Shown here one piece after another: positions 61,935 through 64,000 of a stretch of 64,000 nt of DNA. The position numbers and the translations under genes were made by a program. Origin of the DNA: an uncultured Acidobacteriota bacterium (GTDB lineage Bacteria > Acidobacteriota > Blastocatellia > Pyrinomonadales > Pyrinomonadaceae); NCBI GenBank assembly GCA_937859595.1, contig CALMAH010000036.1, forward strand, positions 62,001 to 126,000, read 5' to 3'. The stretch's first letter is position 1. Each line of letters opens with the position of its first letter. The notes under the pieces are model-generated. The model had not been told where the DNA came from and did no database searches. It saw only the letters and a list, made by a program, of their open reading frames with translations.

Positions 61935-64000
61935 TCAGAGTCTGGCTATCTTTTCCTCCATTTCAGCCAGCAATTTGTTGTCAACTTCGGGCAAAGCGTT
62001 CTCCGTCTTCAGGATATTAAAGAGTTGTATCGCATCTGAAAAACTTGCCCTCGCACGCAGTACATCGCCGAGGATGCTGTAGTTTTCTGCAAGGTTCTTT
62101 TTTGCCAACGCGATATCACGTCTTGCGTTCTTGTTTCCGGGATCCATCTCGGCGATCTGCTTCCATATCTCGATCGAACGTTCGAACGCACGATTTGATC
62201 CCTGCAGATCATTTTGAAGCCGTTTCGCGAGTCCCATCCGGTTATATATACGCCCGAGGTCGGTCTGATAAAAACGGTTGCGGGGTTCCCGACGGATCAG
62301 GACGGTGAACTGCTGCTCGGCCGCTTCGAGTGCTGCGACTGCGGCGGATGTTCGCTTCAGGTTGACCAAAACGACCCCTTTTCGATAGGTGGCCCGGGCA
62401 AGGTTATGGCGGGACTGGATGTCCGCCGGATCGATCTCTACACCGCGTTCTGCCGTCGAGATCGCTCGGCGGGAAAATTCAAGCGAGATTGCGTCATTGA
62501 TCTCTTCGTAGATACCGCTGGCGAGCATCAAAACGCGCCATGCGATATGCCGCGTGCGTGCGTCGTTCGGCCGTTCCGCGAGCAATGCTTCAACACCCGT
62601 CACGGCTTTGGCCATTTCCTTTTCCGCGCGCTCCTGCTCGCCATTCCAGGAAAGGGCATTGCCGAGATCGGCATGGGTTACGAAAAAGACCTCGCGCGTT
62701 TCCCGCGCGTCGGGTGCGAGATCCTCAGTTCCCGCTATTGCCAACTCTGCAAACCGTATGGCCTCACCATATTCGTTATTTGCCTGATGGTACTGCGAAA
62801 TTTCCGCAAGTGCCTTCAGGTATGACAACCTCACTGAGTTCTCGTCCGGAGCCTCCGCCAACAGTTCTTCAAAAAGACGCCGTGCCTCCATTAATGCAGA
62901 AAGTAAACCGGGCGTGTCACCTTGAGTAAATCGGGCGTTCGCTAGATGCCGAAAGTTCTCGGCAAGCAGCCGCCTGTTCTCAAAAGTGGAAGGCTGTCTT
63001 TGTCTTAAGGCATTTGCTTTCTCATAACTTGCCAGGGCTCCGGCGAGATCGCCCAGATTTGGCTTGCTCGGATGGCCTTGCAGCTCGCCGATCTTCTCGT
63101 AGGCGGCTGCCAACTCGGCCTCAAGCGTCAGGTCGCCAACGGCCTCGACCGAAAGACTGTCCAGATATTCGAGGGCGCGTTTGACCAATAATTCACGAGC
63201 TTCCGTAGAGCCTTCAAGTGTCTCTATCCTGGGGCTGATCTCAAACAGGAGCGCATTCGAGAGCTTTCTGACATCATCGAACCTCTTTTCGGCGCGATCG
63301 CGCTCCCGCCTTGCTTCTTCCGCCTGCCATAATGAGATCCCGAGACCGGCGAAAAGGGAAATGATAACTAACGCACCGGCTGCCACGGCCGCTTTGTTGC
63401 GCCGTATGAACTTTGATGCCAGATACGCGAACGTGTTCGGCCGAGCGAGTACTGGCCGGCCCGCGAGATATCGATCAAGGTCGGCAGAGAGCTCTTCGAC
63501 TGACGTATAACGTCGATCGGGTTCCTTCTGGAGACATTTCAGGCAGATATTATCGATATCCGGGCTTAATGCCGGCCCATAAGGCACAGGGCGGTCCGAT
63601 CTGCGACCGCGTACATAGCTTGGCTTTTCGGGATCCGAGCCCGTGATCGTCCGAATGATCTCGTCCAGGCTTTTCCCTTCAAAATGAAACGGTTTTTTTC
63701 CGGCTAACAGTTCGTAAAGGACAACCCCAAGACTATAGATATCGTATGCCGTCTTCTGCTTGAAAAAAAAAATCAGGTCAGGTGAGGCATAAGCCGGTGT
63801 AAACGCACGCATTACCGTTGCAGTTGTCTCTTCATCGGCTACGCCCTGGTCGATCATCTTCGCAAGGCCGAAATCGAGAAGCTTCGGTTCTCTATCTTGT
63901 GTTACAAGGATGTTTGTCGGCTTGATATCGCGATGAACCGTTAGATTTCTGTGTGCGAACGAAACTGCGGAACAGACCTTAAGAAAAAGCCGCAGCCTTT
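61935..64000 (-). CDS. PknB-type Ser/Thr protein kinase with TPRs, 5' partial, with adapter-derived codons
   Basis: The minus-strand frame is open from the right edge, where it reads LRLFLKVCSAVSFAHRNLTV. It then has the catalytic loop HRDIKPTNIL and metal loop LLDFGLAK, so the ATP-binding lobe lies beyond the window; a start at 63857 would be wrong. After TPAYASP the normal EQ-RGE-type stretch is replaced by DLIFFFKQKTAY, which is translated sequencing adapter, and then DIYSLGVVLYELL resumes. One membrane helix (AAVAAGALVIISLFAGLGIS) separates the kinase from a periplasmic-side TPR-like region of about 450 residues. The kinase presumably senses envelope conditions; FHA proteins such as the cyclase at 18 kb are possible targets. 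Confidence 0.88.
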   Translation of the reverse strand, partial: RLRLFLKVCSAVSFAHRNLTVHRDIKPTNILVTQDREPKLLDFGLAKMIDQGVADEETTATVMRAFTPAYASPDLIFFFKQKTAYDIYSLGVVLYELLAGKKPFHFEGKSLDEIIRTITGSDPEKPSYVRGRRSDRPVPYGPALSPDIDNICLKCLQKEPDRRYTSVEELSADLDRYLAGRPVLARPNTFAYLASKFIRRNKAAVAAGALVIISLFAGLGISLWQAEEARRERDRAEKRFDDVRKLSNALLFEISPRIETLEGSTEARELLVKRALEYLDSLSVEAVGDLTLEAELAAAYEKIGELQGHPSKPNLGDLAGALASYEKANALRQRQPSTFENRRLLAENFRHLANARFTQGDTPGLLSALMEARRLFEELLAEAPDENSVRLSYLKALAEISQYHQANNEYGEAIRFAELAIAGTEDLAPDARETREVFFVTHADLGNALSWNGEQERAEKEMAKAVTGVEALLAERPNDARTRHIAWRVLMLASGIYEEINDAISLEFSRRAISTAERGVEIDPADIQSRHNLARATYRKGVVLVNLKRTSAAVAALEAAEQQFTVLIRREPRNRFYQTDLGRIYNRMGLAKRLQNDLQGSNRAFERSIEIWKQIAEMDPGNKNARRDIALAKKNLAENYSILGDVLRARASFSDAIQLFNILKTENALPEVDNKLLAEMEEKIARL
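63742..63772. other. Illumina P7 adapter end plus poly-A inside the kinase gene (assembly artefact)
   Basis: Bases 63742-63762 match the 3' end of the standard Illumina index adapter exactly (beginning TCGTATGCC and ending CTGCTTG) and are followed by ten A, as seen when a read runs past its adapter. On the coding strand this gives FFFKQKTAY, a known contaminant peptide. The block replaces about twelve codons of the kinase activation segment. Confidence 0.95.

Noticed and set aside
61129-62082. Long plus-strand open frame (317 codons) over the PPK2 gene
   Set aside because: It is antisense to PPK2 and the kinase gene, whose motifs are complete; its peptide has no family features.

Overview
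The window looks like chromosome from an uncultured, moderate-GC Gram-negative bacterium. Gene flavour suggests an Acidobacteriota lineage of the Blastocatellia/Pyrinomonadales type: FecR/DUF6600, DUF4388-DnaJ and FHA-GGDEF proteins, PknB-type kinase with TPRs, and ferredoxin-dependent 2-oxoacid oxidoreductase. That placement is inference; no rRNA is present. Illumina adapter sequence inside the last gene shows that the contig is a short-read (probably metagenomic) assembly.

Layout. 1-7.8 kb: end of prmC, an Nfu Fe-S scaffold protein and large secreted or membrane proteins of unknown role. 8-13.8 kb: an active/inactive pair of M16 peptidases, a POT peptide transporter and a DUF4328 membrane protein. 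13.9-14.1 kb: two tail-to-tail tRNA genes. 14.2-17.8 kb: a barrel-like protein, a TlpA-like thioredoxin, two Cys-containing secreted proteins and ychF. 18-22.6 kb: a diguanylate cyclase, then pilN/pilO/pilP-like genes and a pseudopilin. 22.6-35.9 kb: dps with a clear PerR/Fur-type operator, metabolic enzymes (aldehyde and alcohol dehydrogenases, glyA), DegP-like protease, ligA, a Rieske oxygenase and lipoproteins. 36-46.7 kb: DUF4388-DnaJ-TPR, HD-GYP, malQ and an AddB/AddA-type helicase-nuclease pair. 47.4-58.3 kb: a GltD-like flavoprotein and the alpha and beta subunits of a 2-oxoacid:ferredoxin oxidoreductase. 58.4-64 kb: PQQ sugar dehydrogenase, a TonB-domain protein, PPK2 and a kinase running off the edge.

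The most unusual region is 49.3-54.8 kb, between the GltD-like gene and korA. It is packed with small accessory genes: a broken VapBC-like pair, two related RelBE/ParE-type modules, DUF2200, DUF2695, a dihydrofolate-reductase-like protein and small membrane proteins. Between them lie short, diverged copies of the 3' ends of upstream genes (the GltD-like gene once, DUF2200 four times) and of the 5' starts of downstream genes (korA once, the reductase twice). Three junctions read 'head of the downstream gene, then tail of the upstream gene'. That pattern is expected if circularised foreign fragments carrying [tail-cargo-head] integrated repeatedly by single crossovers. No recombinase is present. 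Related spacer-like repeats also sit in frame inside the GltD-like and korA coding regions.

Two genes look broken by single nonsense codons (a PIN toxin at 49.7 kb and a small gene at 31.3 kb). The kinase at the right edge carries adapter-derived codons and should not be taken at face value.
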